Shown piece by piece: positions 50,730 to 60,989 of a DNA stretch of 64,000 nt (within the stretch, counting starts at the first letter, position 1; each line of letters begins with the position of its first letter). The translations under genes were made by a program, and so were the position numbers. This stretch comes from Pseudomonadota bacterium (GTDB lineage Bacteria > Pseudomonadota > Gammaproteobacteria > Burkholderiales > Chitinibacteraceae). Under the pieces are notes generated by a model. The model worked only from the letters and a program-made list of their open reading frames with translations. It ran no database searches and was not told where the DNA came from. Location: positions 29,755 through 93,754 of the forward strand of contig JAPLQI010000004.1 in NCBI GenBank assembly GCA_026399755.1, read 5' to 3'.

Positions 50730-50974
50730 TGTCTATAGATAGACTAGGTGAATTTTATTGCTTGCAGCTTGCGGCACAGCTCTACCGATTTAGCTAAATA
50801 TCACAGTGCCTACCGCACAATGACAAGCATTGAGTCATTGTAGGTTGGGTGAAACCCGCGTATTTTTCAGTATGGCTCGCGGGTTTCAGCCGCCTTACGA
50901 AAAATATTTCCTTAAGCTGATAAGATTTGGTTTCATTCGCCTAACAATACGAATTAAACACGGCAGCTCATAAA
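50697..50974. repeat. Direct repeat of the LOV kinase 3' end enclosing a palindrome
   Basis: The 21-base sequence at 50697-50717 (inside the kinase stop region) is repeated exactly at 50954-50974. Between the copies lies a GTAGG-type palindrome at 50840-50898. The arrangement suggests a duplication of the gene end. Confidence 0.7.
50840..50898. repeat. GTAGGTTGGGTGAAACCCGCG palindrome between the LOV kinase and gpx
   Basis: Arms GTAGGTTGGGTGAAACCCGC and GCGGGTTTCAGCCGCCTTAC flank about 20 bp. It is the same family as at 13861 with a few changes. Confidence 0.8.
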
Positions 50975-51006
50975 GTTTCATTCGATTCCCCCTCAAAGGA
51001 TTCCCC

Positions 51007-51531
51007 ATGCGCTTACTTGCCCTACTTAGTTTTTGCAGCTCAATCAGCGTTGCAGCCTGCCCGCCGTTGCTGAATTACCAAACAAAAACACTAAAAGGAG
51101 AATCTTTTGATTTTTGCAGCTATAGCGGCAAACCTATTCTAGTGGTCAATACCGCCAGTAAATGCGGCTTTACCCCACAATTTGATAAATTAGAAAAAAT
51201 CTATTCTAAATATAAAGAACAAGGCTTATTGGTGGTCGGCTTTCCATCGAATGATTTCAAACAAGAGTTAGCCGACAATAAAGAAATCGGCGATTTCTGC
51301 CGCCTTACCTATTTTGTAGAGTTCCCCATGCTAGAGAAATCTAGCGTGCGTGGCGCAGACGCCAACCCTCTGTTTAAGCGATTAACGGCGGCATCAGATA
51401 CCTCACCCAAATGGAACTTCTATAAATACCTGATCGCCCCAGATGGCAAAACAGTCACCGCCTATAGCTCGATCACCGAGCCTGACGATAAGGAAATTAT
51501 GAGTAAGATTGAAGGCTGGCTGAAGAAATAA
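51007..51531 (+). CDS. Secreted glutathione peroxidase family protein
   Basis: The 174-residue thioredoxin-fold peroxidase has a signal peptide (MRLLALLSFCSSISVAACPP region) and the motif NTASKCGFTPQF, where Cys53 is the peroxidatic residue. The second motif reads GFPSNDF rather than the usual FPCNQFG, so the resolving Cys and the Gln are changed; WNFYKYL retains the Trp and Asn of the catalytic tetrad. It may use thioredoxin-like partners or glutathione in the periplasm to reduce peroxides. It is followed by its own terminator. Confidence 0.85.
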   Translation: MRLLALLSFCSSISVAACPPLLNYQTKTLKGESFDFCSYSGKPILVVNTASKCGFTPQFDKLEKIYSKYKEQGLLVVGFPSNDFKQELADNKEIGDFCRLTYFVEFPMLEKSSVRGADANPLFKRLTAASDTSPKWNFYKYLIAPDGKTVTAYSSITEPDDKEIMSKIEGWLKK

Positions 51532-51551
51532 ACCAAAAGAAAGCGCAGATT

Positions 51552-51590
51552 AAAACGCCATCCCTAGGAACGAACCGCATGGCGTTTTGT
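51552..51590 (+). terminator. Terminator-like hairpin after gpx
   Basis: AAAACGCCAT/ATGGCGTTTT form a 10-bp stem with a 17-base loop, 20 bp past the stop. TCCCTAGG and its inverse can pair as an alternative fold. Confidence 0.6.
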
Positions 51591-51793
51591 ACCTAGGGAA
51601 TAAGCCAAAAGCCTGAATGAATACGCTTAGGCAACCTTCGCCCCAAACCTAGCGAACAAAACTTGTAATTAAAATTTATAGGTTTTATCCACCAAACCCC
51701 AATTGAGTTTTCTTATATCTTTCACTAAGCTGATATCGGTCATTTGGCTCAGATCAAAGACCTACAACTCTTATAACGATGGATGAGAAAACG

Positions 51794-53101
51794 ATGAATA
51801 AATACGCTCTGCCAGCCTTGCTGGCTAGTCTGCTTGCGCCGATTGCCAGCACCCACGGCACGATGGAAGTACCGATCAGCCGTATCCTAAGCTGTTTTAA
51901 AGAAGGCCCAGAAAACCCAAAATCAGCAGCCTGCCAAGCAGCAGTTGCGCTCTCTGGCCCGCAAATGCTTTACGACTGGTCTGGCGTTAATCAGCTGCCC
52001 AATGGCGATCACAAAGCCTTTGTACCAGATGGCCAACTTTGCGCCGGAGGGAAATCTAATTATGCAGGGCTGAATCTGCCACGTACCGATTGGCCAGTAA
52101 CACCGATTGCGGCGGACGCAAATGGGCAATTTGATTTTATTTATACCGCCCCTGCTGCGCACCAAACCCGTAATTGGCAATTCTTTATCACCAAAGATGG
52201 CTGGAATCCTAATAAAGCACTGGCTTGGTCTGATCTGGAAGAAACGCCCTTTTGTACGCTGGGCAATACCGCCGCAATCGATAAAAAATACAAACTAAGC
52301 TGCCCGCTGCCTAAAAAAACCGGCGTGCATATTATTTATAATGTGTGGCAGCGTAGCGACAGCGCCGAGGCGTTTTATTCCTGCTCGGATGTTAATTTCT
52401 CTGGCGCGCTTTCTACCTATAAAGAACTGGGCCAGATTCGTGCTCAGCAGGATTTAAAAGCCGATACCAAGGTGACATTCCGCCTGTTTGATAAAGAGGG
52501 CCGCGATGTGGAGAGCTTCTCGATCACTACCGGCTACGATAGCCAAACGGGTGAAAATACCGCTTTAGCCGTGAACTGGCCTTTCTATTTGGCGCAGAAA
52601 GTGAATGTCAACTCGCGCTATATCAGCGTGGGCGTACTGGCGAGCAACGGCAGTGTTTCACCCGTTAAATCGGTGCAAGACAACCGTGTCTATGCCCGCA
52701 ATAATGGCGAATACAGCTTTAAAGTGGATATCGGTGGCGTGATTGTGCCGACACCTACTCCAACACCTGTGCCCACTCCAGTACCAACACCTGTACCAAC
52801 TCCAGTTCCAACGCCTGTACCCACTCCGGTTCCTACACCAGTTCCAACGCCTGTACCGACTCCTGTTCCTACGCCAGTGCCAACACCTGTGCCGACTCCT
52901 GTTCCTACGCCAGTGCCAACACCACCACCATCCAGCAGCTGCGCGCCAGATTGGAAGACAACCAGCACTTATGCCACGGTCAATACCAAGGTCAGCCAGA
53001 ACCTGCGCAACTACCAAAACAAATGGTGGACCGTCGGTGAAGAGCCAGCAAAAAGCGGCCAGTGGGGCGTGTGGAAAGACCTAGGCGCTTGCAATAAGTA
53101 A
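51794..53101 (+). CDS. Secreted AA10 lytic polysaccharide monooxygenase with GbpA2-like and CBM5/12 domains
   Basis: The 435-residue protein has a signal peptide ending IAST, so the mature protein starts with His21 ([11 protein letters not shown]), the N-terminal half of the copper histidine brace; the second His is His123 ([11 protein letters not shown]). The AA10 catalytic domain spans about 21-205 and has family segments [25 protein letters not shown] and FFITKDGW. A GbpA2-like beta domain follows (about 210-315), then a (PTPV)n linker (about 319-378) and a CBM5/12 (about 385-435, [18 protein letters not shown]). It should oxidise chitin. ATG at 51794 follows GGATGAG; an ATG at 51779 lies upstream. 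Confidence 0.93.
   Translation: MNKYALPALLASLLAPIASTHGTMEVPISRILSCFKEGPENPKSAACQAAVALSGPQMLYDWSGVNQLPNGDHKAFVPDGQLCAGGKSNYAGLNLPRTDWPVTPIAADANGQFDFIYTAPAAHQTRNWQFFITKDGWNPNKALAWSDLEETPFCTLGNTAAIDKKYKLSCPLPKKTGVHIIYNVWQRSDSAEAFYSCSDVNFSGALSTYKELGQIRAQQDLKADTKVTFRLFDKEGRDVESFSITTGYDSQTGENTALAVNWPFYLAQKVNVNSRYISVGVLASNGSVSPVKSVQDNRVYARNNGEYSFKVDIGGVIVPTPTPTPVPTPVPTPVPTPVPTPVPTPVPTPVPTPVPTPVPTPVPTPVPTPVPTPVPTPPPSSSCAPDWKTTSTYATVNTKVSQNLRNYQNKWWTVGEEPAKSGQWGVWKDLGACNK
52746..52927 (+). repeat. (PTPV)n linker tandem repeat of the LPMO
   Basis: Twelve-base units coding PTPV repeat about 15 times with varying third positions. Such repeats form stiff extended linkers, and the unit number is likely to vary by slippage. 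Confidence 0.9.
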
Positions 53102-53138
53102 ATCTTTTAGGGCGTTTTATGTCTTAAAAGCTTATAAA

Positions 53139-53516
53139 CGTCGGGTTTAACCCCATGTGCGCTAAGCAAATGGTTTTTTCATGTGCAAGCAGCGAAAAAA
53201 TCTATTGACCACGTTCTTTGCACGGGGCTTTTTGAACTCCCCTTGAAACACGCCGAAGCGAGGAACAAGCGCGCGGGGTTTCTTTGATGCCTGTTTGAGC
53301 GAGCCTGCGAGCGAGCGAGTTCCGCAGCCGCCGCTCGATTGTCCGCAGATGAGGGGCCTTCGTGTTTCGTGGGGTCGCCTTCTTTGGCTTCGTTTCTTGG
53401 CGAAGCAAGAAAGGAAGACCCTGCGGTGGCTAACCGCTCCAAAATCAACGTGCCGAAGGCACTAAAAAGGTCTTTTTGACTTTGCTTAGCGCCTATGGTG
53501 TTTCACCTGCCCTACA
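53139..53516. mobile_element. MITE-like repeat, copy B
   Basis: The core at 53221-53470 is the same as in copies A, C and D. The left side has a GGGTTTAACCCCATGTGCGC stretch with CTAAGC following, and the right side TTGCTTAGCGCC...GTTTCACCTGCCCTACA. The CTTAGCGC/GCGCTAAG pair and the GTGAAAC/GTTTCAC pair form terminal inverted repeats. This is the clearest complete copy. It has no transposase gene. Confidence 0.8.
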
Positions 53517-53550
53517 AATGATGCATGCAAGTGAGTAGTAGAAATATGCC

Positions 53551-53590
53551 AAACAGCCGCGAGAACCCACAGGTCTTCGCGGCTGTTTTA
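53551..53590 (+). terminator. Hairpin between LPMO and ahpF
   Basis: AAACAGCCGCGA/TCGCGGCTGTTT form a 12-bp stem, followed on the plus strand by TTATTT. It separates the convergent LPMO and ahpF genes. Confidence 0.7.
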
Positions 53591-53644
53591 TTTAATGTCG
53601 TACCACGGTGCGTAACACCTCTGGCGTTTTGCACCCTATAAACT

Positions 53645-55189
53645 TTAACTACGCATCAAATGATCAAATGCACCCAGTGAAGCTTTTGCACCATCACCCA
53701 TGGCAATCACAATTTGCTTGAATGGCACGGTGGTCACGTCCCCTGCTGCAAATACGCCAGCTAAAGAAGTTTGGCCACGGTTATCCACTTCAATCTCGCC
53801 GTGTTTACTTAAATCCAGCGTACCTTTTAGCCAATCGGTATTCGGCAACAAGCCGATTTGCACAAAGATACCTGCCAGATCAACCTGATGCGATTCACCT
53901 GTTTGTCTATCGGTATATTGCAATCCGCTGACCTTTTGCCCATCGCCTAATACCGATGTGGTTTGCGCTTGTTTAATCACCACTACATTGGGCAGGCTAT
54001 AAAGTTTTTTCTGCAATACTGCATCGGCGCGCAGATCTGCGCCAAATTCCAGCAGAGTAACGTGTTCCACAATCCCAGCCAGATCAATCGCTGCTTCTAC
54101 GCCAGAATTACCCCCGCCTACGACGGCAATGCGTTTACCTTTAAATAGCGGGCCATCGCAATGCGGGCAGTAAGCCACACCGCGGCCACGGTATTCTTTT
54201 TCCCCCGGCACATTCATTTCGCGCCAGCGCGCACCGGTCGCAATAATCACCGATTTGCTTTTTAAAGTAGCGCCACTGGCAAGACGAATATGGCTAATGC
54301 CGTTTTCATCGAGGCTGAGCGATTCGGCGCGTTGCAGATTCATAATATCCACATCGTATTGCTTTACATGCTGCTCCAGCGCCGTCACCAGCTTAGGGCC
54401 TTCGGTTTCTTGCACCGAAATAAAGTTTTCAATACTCATGGTGTCCAGCACTTGCCCACCAAAGCGCTCGGCCACTACACCGGTGCGAATTCCTTTACGT
54501 GCGGCATACACCGCCGCTGCCGCACCTGCTGGCCCGCCGCCAATCACCAGTAAATCAAATTGATCCTTGCCTGAAATCGCTTCTGCCTGAAGCTCTGCGG
54601 AGCCGGTATCAAGCTTGGCAACGATTTCCTCTATCCCCATCCGACCCTGACCAAAGACTTCGCCATTTAGATAAACCGAAGGCACGGACATAATTTGCCT
54701 TGCGTTGACTTCATCTTGATACAGCGCGCCATCAATCATGACATGGCTAATCTTTGGATTAAGCACTGCCATTAAATTAAGCGATTGCACCACTTCTGGG
54801 CAGTTTTGGCAGGTCAGCGAGATAAACGTTTCAAAGCGCAATTCACCTGGTAGATTCTTAATTTGCTCAATCAGTGCTGCTTCAATCTTGGGCGGATGGC
54901 CACCAACTTGCAGCAAACCCAGCACCAAGGAAGTAAACTCATGTCCCATCGGAATCCCAGCAAAGCGCACACGGGGCTCTTCGCCAACTCGGGCAATGCC
55001 AAAGGAAGGTTTCAACGCAGCATCATCAAAGCGCAGGGTAATTTTGTCTGATAGCTCGGTGATTTCTTGCAATAAGCTATTCATTTCTAATGCAGCACTA
55101 CTTTCATCTAATGAAGCAATGAGCTCAATTGGGAATTGCAGTTTTTCTAAATAAGCAGCGAGTTGCGTTGTGATATTAGATTCAAGCAT
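53645..55189 (-). CDS. ahpF: Alkyl hydroperoxide reductase subunit F
   Basis: The 514-residue FAD enzyme transfers electrons from NADH to AhpC. An N-terminal double thioredoxin-fold domain carries [15 protein letters not shown] with its CxxC, the FAD domain starts [21 protein letters not shown], and the redox centre is [20 protein letters not shown]. The start at 55189 follows a GGAG site; an open frame 45 codons longer runs into the repeat upstream and is not coding. It is encoded after ahpC in the same direction with a palindromic repeat between them. Confidence 0.96.
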   Translation of the reverse strand: MLESNITTQLAAYLEKLQFPIELIASLDESSAALEMNSLLQEITELSDKITLRFDDAALKPSFGIARVGEEPRVRFAGIPMGHEFTSLVLGLLQVGGHPPKIEAALIEQIKNLPGELRFETFISLTCQNCPEVVQSLNLMAVLNPKISHVMIDGALYQDEVNARQIMSVPSVYLNGEVFGQGRMGIEEIVAKLDTGSAELQAEAISGKDQFDLLVIGGGPAGAAAAVYAARKGIRTGVVAERFGGQVLDTMSIENFISVQETEGPKLVTALEQHVKQYDVDIMNLQRAESLSLDENGISHIRLASGATLKSKSVIIATGARWREMNVPGEKEYRGRGVAYCPHCDGPLFKGKRIAVVGGGNSGVEAAIDLAGIVEHVTLLEFGADLRADAVLQKKLYSLPNVVVIKQAQTTSVLGDGQKVSGLQYTDRQTGESHQVDLAGIFVQIGLLPNTDWLKGTLDLSKHGEIEVDNRGQTSLAGVFAAGDVTTVPFKQIVIAMGDGAKASLGAFDHLMRS

Positions 55190-55270
55190 GATGAATTCTC
55201 CGAAATCGTTTTTATTGAAAAAGCGCTTTGCGCTAAGAAGAAAAGTGCTTTTGCAATAAAAGCGAGGGTC

Positions 55271-55330
55271 GTAGGGCGGATGAAACCCGCGAGCAATGCT
55301 GAAAAATACGCGGGTTGCATCCACCCTACG
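55271..55330. repeat. GTAGGGCGGATGAAACCCGC palindrome between ahpC and ahpF
   Basis: Inverted arms of 20 to 22 bp separated by about 18 bp, same family as at 13861. It lies in the ahpC-ahpF gap and could lower read-through or stabilise the ahpC mRNA. Confidence 0.82.
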
Positions 55331-55387
55331 AATGACACAACTTATAGTTGATAGGGTGAGAATGCCCCACCCAACCAGATCAATTAA

Positions 55388-55951
55388 TTAAATCTTGCCC
55401 ACTAAATCAAGCGATGGAGCCAAGGTTGCTGCACCTGGTTGCCATTTAGCTGGGCAAACTTCGCCTGGGTGCTTGGCGATATATTGAGCGGCTTGCACTT
55501 TGCGCATTAGCTCAGAAGCAGAGCGGCCAATACCGTTATCGTGAATTTCGCACAGCTTGATCTGGCCTTCTGGGTTGATCAAGAAAGTGCCGCGCAGTGC
55601 TAGGCCTTCTTCTTCGATCATCACATCAAAATTGCGAGTCAGTGTGCCGGTAGGGTCAGCCAGCATCGGGTAGTTAATCTTTTTGATCGTGTCCGATGTA
55701 TCGTGCCAAGCCTTGTGAGTGAACTGGGTGTCTGTTGAAACCGAGTAAACCTCTACGCCCATTTTTTGGAATTCTGGGTAAAAATCAGCCAAGTCGCCCA
55801 ATTCTGTAGGGCAAACAAAAGTGAAATCGGCTGGGTAGAAGAACACAATCGACCACTTGCCTTTTAGATCCGCTTCGCTTACTGAAGTGAATTTACCTGC
55901 ATGGAATGCGTTAACTTTAAATGGTTTAATTTCGCTATTGATCAAAGACAT
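55388..55951 (-). CDS. ahpC: Alkyl hydroperoxide reductase subunit C (peroxiredoxin)
   Basis: The 187-residue typical 2-Cys peroxiredoxin reduces peroxides. The peroxidatic Cys47 is in FVCPTE and the resolving Cys166 in GEVCPAKW. The sequence [18 protein letters not shown] matches E. coli AhpC closely. It is upstream of ahpF, its reductase, and has a possible OxyR site in front. Confidence 0.98.
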   Translation of the reverse strand: MSLINSEIKPFKVNAFHAGKFTSVSEADLKGKWSIVFFYPADFTFVCPTELGDLADFYPEFQKMGVEVYSVSTDTQFTHKAWHDTSDTIKKINYPMLADPTGTLTRNFDVMIEEEGLALRGTFLINPEGQIKLCEIHDNGIGRSASELMRKVQAAQYIAKHPGEVCPAKWQPGAATLAPSLDLVGKI

Positions 55952-56032
55952 GGTGTAACTCCTAAGTAGAGAAAGTGTTGTTTGTGAAGCAGTGAAGTCA
56001 TCTTAAGCCCCTCGCTCTCTCAGGTCCAATTG

Positions 56033-56069
56033 ATAGTTTAAATCTTGTACATTGATAATTGCTATATAC
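56033..56069. promoter_or_regulatory. Possible OxyR-like site upstream of ahpC
   Basis: ATAG-N7-CTTG-N7-ATAA-N7-ATAC has the 11-bp periodicity of OxyR sites, but only the first element is exact. The centre is about 100 bp before the ahpC start. It is tentative. Confidence 0.3.
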
Positions 56070-56196
56070 AAAATCTATTCATACATCATGGCAGAATCCC
56101 TCCTCCACACAAGGTAGAAGACCGTTACACGCCAATTTAGAAACCCCTGCCTCATTCAACTAGAATGAAAGTGATTTCTTATAAAGGATGTCCGGT

Positions 56197-56772
56197 ATGG
56201 GCAAAACGCGTTTGGAAGCATTCAGTGATGGGGTGATCGCTATTATTATCACCATCATGGTTTTGGAACTCAAAGTGCCACACGGGGAAGATGCCCATGC
56301 GCTCTTGCTAATGATTCCAATTTTTTTAGGCTATGTATTCAGCTTTATCATGGTGGGGATTTATTGGAATAATCATCACCATATGCTGCATATCGTACAC
56401 AAGATAAATGGCCCTGTTTTATGGGCCAATTTGCACTTACTTTTTTGGCTGTCTTTGATTCCGGTAACTACCGCCTGGATGCAGGAAAGTCACTTCGCCC
56501 CCCCAGCAGTCGCCCTCTATGGCTTTATTCTTTTTATGGCGAGCGTAGCCTGGCCAATTCTGGCCCATTTTTTGATTAAAATTCATGGCAATCAATCCGA
56601 GCTAGCCATCGCTTTTGGGGAGGATCGCAAAGGAAAAATATCCATGCTGATGTATCTGCTCGCCATTCCTCTCGCCTTTCTCAATGTATGGATAGCGATT
56701 AGTCTATATATTGCAGTGGCCGTGATCTGGTTTATTCCGGATCAGAGAATTGAAAAAACCCTGCATCACTGA
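56197..56772 (+). CDS. TMEM175-like potassium channel family protein (DUF1211)
   Basis: The 191-residue membrane protein starts MGKTRLEAFSDGVIAIIIT, where RLEAFSDG is the conserved motif of TMEM175 proteins. Six hydrophobic segments follow (IFLGYVFSFIMVGIYW, WANLHLLFWLSLIPV and others). Bacterial members form potassium-permeable channels. The ATG at 56197 is 8 bp after AAAGGA; the ATG at 56188 overlaps that site and is rejected. Confidence 0.88.
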   Translation: MGKTRLEAFSDGVIAIIITIMVLELKVPHGEDAHALLLMIPIFLGYVFSFIMVGIYWNNHHHMLHIVHKINGPVLWANLHLLFWLSLIPVTTAWMQESHFAPPAVALYGFILFMASVAWPILAHFLIKIHGNQSELAIAFGEDRKGKISMLMYLLAIPLAFLNVWIAISLYIAVAVIWFIPDQRIEKTLHH

Positions 56773-56792
56773 GTAGATACAGGGTTTCTTTA
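56756..56792 (+). terminator. Terminator overlapping the end of the TMEM175-like gene
   Basis: AAACCCTG/CAGGGTTT form a stem spanning the stop codon, followed by CTTT. Confidence 0.6.
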
Positions 56793-56804
56793 GCGAAAGC
56801 GCGC

Positions 56805-57104
56805 TTATTGATTAAGCTGCCAGCGGGCGGTCAGGATAGGGATGCGCTTTCTTTGCTCCATGCAATCAAAATCACCCTCCTGATAATCACGACAAATCCA
56901 CGGCCTTTGCTCATAGATCGTACACATCATGCTGCGGCGATCCAGCGCAGCACACCAGCCGTCTTCCAGCCTATGCATAATCTCGCCGCCCCAAGCATCC
57001 TTCTCAACATACTCCGGCGGCACATCATCATCCCCAGCAATCAGCATGACTTCCAACTGGCAACAACAGGCTTTACAGCTACTACAGGATACGGCGGAAG
57101 ACAT
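56805..57104 (-). CDS. YkgJ family cysteine-cluster protein
   Basis: The 99-residue protein has the cysteine array CSSCKACCC, then CAALD, MCTIYEQRPWICRDY and a last Cys in DFDCM. This is the YkgJ/zinc- or iron-chelating domain pattern. It is a cytosolic metal-binding protein of unknown job. It faces the TMEM175-like gene. Confidence 0.87.
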   Translation of the reverse strand: MSSAVSCSSCKACCCQLEVMLIAGDDDVPPEYVEKDAWGGEIMHRLEDGWCAALDRRSMMCTIYEQRPWICRDYQEGDFDCMEQRKRIPILTARWQLNQ

Positions 57105-57155
57105 AGTTCACTCGATTGTTCTGTGAGATTCAATTTTATAAAAATTGCGTCATGC

Positions 57156-57557
57156 GTAGGCTGGGTGAAACCTCATACGCTCTAAGCAATTAGTTTTGCA
57201 ATAGCAAACAACCAAAAAACATACTGACCTCGCTCTCCGCATAGGGCTTTTAAAGTCCCCTTGAAACACGCCGTAGCGAGGAACAAGCGGGGCGGGGGAT
57301 CGCTTGGGAGCGAGGCAGCGAGCTGATCCCGCCCGCCGCCGACTCGATTGGACCGCAGCAGGGGCCTTCGTGTTTTTGAGGTTGCGGCTTGGCTTCGTTT
57401 CTTGGCCGTTCAAGAAAGGAAGGCCCCCGCGGTGGCCAACCGCTCCTAAATCAACGTGCCGAAGGCACTAAAAAGATCTTTTAGACTTTGCTTAGTGCTC
57501 TTGGCGTGAAACCTGCCAATACTATGAGTAAATTCGGCGGGTTGCACCCGCCCTACA
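57156..57557. mobile_element. MITE-like repeat, copy C
   Basis: The core at 57241-57475 is shared with copies A, B and D. The left end reads GTAGGCTGGGTGAAACCTC then GCTCTAAGCAATTAG; the right side reads TTGCTTAGTGCTC...GTGAAACCTGCC and then a half palindrome ending CACCCGCCCTACA. It separates YkgJ and the acetyltransferase gene. Confidence 0.8.
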
Positions 57558-57571
57558 AAACCATAAACACC

Positions 57572-60253
57572 TCACAGCTCCTTCACCACCCACTTCAACC
57601 CATTGTCTTCTGGATGAGTTTGAATGGTGAAGCCAAGGTGTTTCATAAAGGCCAGCATGGTTTTGTTACTGGTGAGCACTTCGCCTTCGATAATCGATAA
57701 ACCCATATCGCGGGCGGCAGTGAAGAGGGCTTCCATCAGGCGATTACCTAGGCCTTTGCCTTGCCATGCATCGTCGATCACCACGGCAAATTCGCAGCTG
57801 TCTTTATCGGGGTTGGCAGTATAACGGGCTACGCCGATAATTTGCTCGCCTTGGCCAGCTTGCACCGTGGCGGCAATCGCCATTTCTCTTGCGTAATCAA
57901 GATGAGTAAAGCGCGCCAGCAGGCTTTGCGGCAGGGATTTGAGCACACTCATATAGCGGTTATAACGCGTCTCATCCGATAGGCGGCTAACAAACTGAAT
58001 CAGCAATTCGGCGTCTTCTGGCCGAATCGGACGCAAGATCATCGGCATGCCGGTTTTGAGCTGGGTAAGCTGCATCAGATGCGATGGGTAGGGATGAATC
58101 GCCATATGCGCGTAGCGGCGGGCTTTGGGGTCAACGGCAGCCACAATAATGCTAGCATCCACGGCAATCACGCCGTTTTCATCGCTAATCAGCGGGTTGA
58201 TATCCAACTGCTGAATCTGTGGCAATTCACAGACCATTTCAGACACGCGTAGCAAGACGTTTTTAACCGCCTCGATATTCACTGCGGGCTGGTTTCTGAA
58301 AGGAGCCAGCATTTTTTTAATCCGCGTGCGGCGGATTAAATGCTCGGCCAGATAATCATTTAAGGGCGGCAGTGATACCGCAATATCGTTAAATACTTCT
58401 ACCGCAATCCCACCCGCACCAAAGCTAATCACCGGGCCAAAGGCCGAATCGTTAACCACCCCCACCATCAGCTCACGGGCGTGCTTTTTGCCGTGCATAG
58501 GTTGCACCGTCAGGCCACGCACGCGCTCGACTCCCAGCTTATCGTGGGCACGGCTGAGCATTTTATTGGCTTCACTGGCCACACCAATCAGGCTGTTTAA
58601 ATTAAGCACCACGCCGTCGATATCGGTTTTATGCATTAAATCGATGGCGTCTATTTTCAGCACCACCGGCAGGCCCATGCCCATGGCGGCATTCACCGCA
58701 TCGTCGGCGCTATTAGCACGCACCGTCATCGCAACGGGAATATGAAACGCCCTTAGAATCGCTTTTGATTCAATTTCATCCAATAGGCTGCGGCCATCGG
58801 CCAATACTTTATCAATCACCATATGCGCCGTTTCCATATCCGGCGCTTCCCACTCACCCAGCGGCGCTGGCGTTTGCAATAAAAGCTGCTGGTTATGCTG
58901 CCATGCGGCTAAAGAATAAAACACTTCTACTGCATGCTCTGGCGCAGAAAAGCTTGCACATCCGGCCTTAACCAAGAGCTTGCGGCTGGCATCGACTTTT
59001 TTACCGCCTATCCACGCCATCAGCAGCGGTTTGTCGCTAGTTTTTTTAAGCGCGATCATCGCCTCCGCAGTGCGTAAATGATCGGTGCCTGCCTGCGGGG
59101 TAAACACCACCAAGACACCATCAATATTTGGATCGGCCAATACCGCTTCAACCGCCAATTTAAATCGCTCGGGCGAGGCGTCCCCCAAGATATCGACTGG
59201 GTTATTGCGGCTGGCTTGCGCGGGCAGATTTTTAGCCAGCCAAGCCACGGTGCTAGGGGCCAGCTCAGGTAAAAGCACGTGTAAATCACGCGCTCTATCC
59301 ACCGCCATCATCCCCGCGCCAATGCCATTGGTGACCACCGCCAAGCGGCGACCCTTGGTTTTGAACGTGCCATTCAATACTTTTGCAGCCGTAAACAGCT
59401 GATTAATCGAGCGTAGGCGCAGCACACCGGCGCGTTTAAGCGCGGCATCAAACACATCATCTCGGCCAATTAGGCGCTCGGAATGAGTGCGGCCATGCGC
59501 GGCAGAGGCATCGTTATAACGGCCAACTTTTAGCGCCATCACTGGCTTAGAGCGCGCCGCAGCCCGTACTGCCGACATAAAGGTGCGGGCCTCTTGCAAA
59601 TCTTCGATATACAGCAAAATGCTCTGAGTTTTAGGGTCTGCCACTAGGTAATCCAGCACCTCGCCCACATCCACATCTGCCGCCGAGCCTAAAGACACCA
59701 CAGAAGAAAAGCCCACATCGTGCGATTCGGCCCAATCTAAAATCGCCGAGGTAATCGATGAGGATTGCGATACCAAAGCCATGCTGCCATTTTTAAGCTT
59801 GCCCTGATAATTGCCCGCCATAAATTTAGCGCTCACGCGGCAGAGGCCAAATACCGTTGGCCCCATAATCCGAATGCCGTAATGCCGCGCCCTCTCCATA
59901 ATCTTATCGAGCTGTGCCTGGCTCTTTTTATCTGTCCCCACAAAATCGCAAGACATAATCACCACCGCTTTAACGCCTTTTTTGCCACACTCTTCAATTA
60001 AATCGATCAAGGTTTTGGCAGGGGTCGCGATAATCACCAAATCCACCACCATCGGCACTTTGGCGAGTGATTTAAATGCCGCAATGCCCTGCACCTGATC
60101 GTGATGCAAATTAACGGGAAATAGTTTTCCGGTGTAGCCGCCATCTAGCAAATTGGCAAACACCGTGCTGCCCACTGCACCGGGCGTTTCAGATGCACCA
60201 ATCACCGCCACCGAGCGGGGGTCAAACAGAGGGGAAAGATAGTGTGGTTTCAT
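57572..60253 (-). CDS. Pat/PatZ-type protein lysine acetyltransferase (ADP-forming acyl-CoA synthetase-like + GNAT)
   Basis: The 893-residue protein has a CoA-binding domain (about 1-130, [16 protein letters not shown]), succinyl-CoA ligase-like domains, an ATP-grasp domain (about 480-700) and a C-terminal GNAT domain (about 740-893, [21 protein letters not shown] with the acetyl-CoA loop). It is organised like E. coli PatZ (886 residues), which acetylates acetyl-CoA synthetase and other enzymes. The ATP-grasp part is probably sensory. Start ATG at 60253 is chosen; a longer frame exists up to 60298. Confidence 0.92.
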   Translation of the reverse strand: MKPHYLSPLFDPRSVAVIGASETPGAVGSTVFANLLDGGYTGKLFPVNLHHDQVQGIAAFKSLAKVPMVVDLVIIATPAKTLIDLIEECGKKGVKAVVIMSCDFVGTDKKSQAQLDKIMERARHYGIRIMGPTVFGLCRVSAKFMAGNYQGKLKNGSMALVSQSSSITSAILDWAESHDVGFSSVVSLGSAADVDVGEVLDYLVADPKTQSILLYIEDLQEARTFMSAVRAAARSKPVMALKVGRYNDASAAHGRTHSERLIGRDDVFDAALKRAGVLRLRSINQLFTAAKVLNGTFKTKGRRLAVVTNGIGAGMMAVDRARDLHVLLPELAPSTVAWLAKNLPAQASRNNPVDILGDASPERFKLAVEAVLADPNIDGVLVVFTPQAGTDHLRTAEAMIALKKTSDKPLLMAWIGGKKVDASRKLLVKAGCASFSAPEHAVEVFYSLAAWQHNQQLLLQTPAPLGEWEAPDMETAHMVIDKVLADGRSLLDEIESKAILRAFHIPVAMTVRANSADDAVNAAMGMGLPVVLKIDAIDLMHKTDIDGVVLNLNSLIGVASEANKMLSRAHDKLGVERVRGLTVQPMHGKKHARELMVGVVNDSAFGPVISFGAGGIAVEVFNDIAVSLPPLNDYLAEHLIRRTRIKKMLAPFRNQPAVNIEAVKNVLLRVSEMVCELPQIQQLDINPLISDENGVIAVDASIIVAAVDPKARRYAHMAIHPYPSHLMQLTQLKTGMPMILRPIRPEDAELLIQFVSRLSDETRYNRYMSVLKSLPQSLLARFTHLDYAREMAIAATVQAGQGEQIIGVARYTANPDKDSCEFAVVIDDAWQGKGLGNRLMEALFTAARDMGLSIIEGEVLTSNKTMLAFMKHLGFTIQTHPEDNGLKWVVKEL

Positions 60254-60423
60254 GGCTGACAAATCATAAAGGGTTGCTGCGTAGTGTATACCGCCCAAGT
60301 GTTCATTGCTGTGTAAGGAGTGCTTATTATATATGGAGCAAAATACCTACAAGCAATGATGCATGCCGCCGCCGCAAGCCTTATAATTGCCGCCGTTCTC
60401 AATTGAAACTATGGAATCATCCA

Positions 60424-60951
60424 ATGGACATCAGCAAAATTGCCGCAGGCAAAGATTTACCAAACGATTTCAATGTCATTATCGAAATCCCTGCTAATGC
60501 ACCACCGATCAAATATGAATTCGATAAAGCATCGGGCGCTATCATCGTCGATCGTTTTGTTGGCACATCGATGTCCTACCCAATGAACTACGGCTTTGTG
60601 CCGCACACCCTGTCGCTAGATGGCGATCCTGTGGATGTGCTGGTTCACACACCATTCCCATTGCTGCCAGGTATGGTTATCAAATGCCGCGCGATTGGCG
60701 TATTGGGCATGGAAGACGAAGCCGGTATGGACGCAAAAGTGATTGCCGTACCCGTAGAGAAAGTATGTGCTATGTATGCACACATCCAAAAACTGGAAGA
60801 CCTGCCAGAACTGCTCTTGGCTCAAGTAAAACACTACTTCGAGCACTATAAAGACTTAGAAAAAGGCAAGTGGGTGAAGATTACAGGTTGGGGCGACAAA
60901 GCCGCAGCCCACGCAGAGATCATGGAAAGCTACGATCGCGCACAGAAGTAA
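60424..60951 (+). CDS. ppa: Inorganic pyrophosphatase
   Basis: The 175-residue family I enzyme hydrolyses pyrophosphate. Motifs are [38 protein letters not shown] and the metal-binding DGDPVDVLV. The ATG at 60424 has a GGAA site; residues upstream of it in the open frame are not family-like. It is monocistronic. Confidence 0.97.
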   Translation: MDISKIAAGKDLPNDFNVIIEIPANAPPIKYEFDKASGAIIVDRFVGTSMSYPMNYGFVPHTLSLDGDPVDVLVHTPFPLLPGMVIKCRAIGVLGMEDEAGMDAKVIAVPVEKVCAMYAHIQKLEDLPELLLAQVKHYFEHYKDLEKGKWVKITGWGDKAAAHAEIMESYDRAQK

Positions 60952-60989
60952 TAAATACTCGGCACCCTGCCGATAGATGCACGCTAAAA

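Noticed and set aside
52746-52927. Possible CRISPR array
   Set aside because: The 12-bp units code for PTPV in frame, with no spacers.
52658-53017. Open frames opposite the LPMO linker rich in GVGTGVGT
   Set aside because: They arise from the repetitive linker sequence and have no start signals.
55190-55324. N-terminal extension of AhpF
   Set aside because: It is translated from the palindromic repeat; the start at 55189 has its own ribosome-binding site.
60193-60423. N-terminal extension of Ppa
   Set aside because: Family proteins start at the equivalent of 60424, and the extension is antisense to the acetyltransferase gene start.
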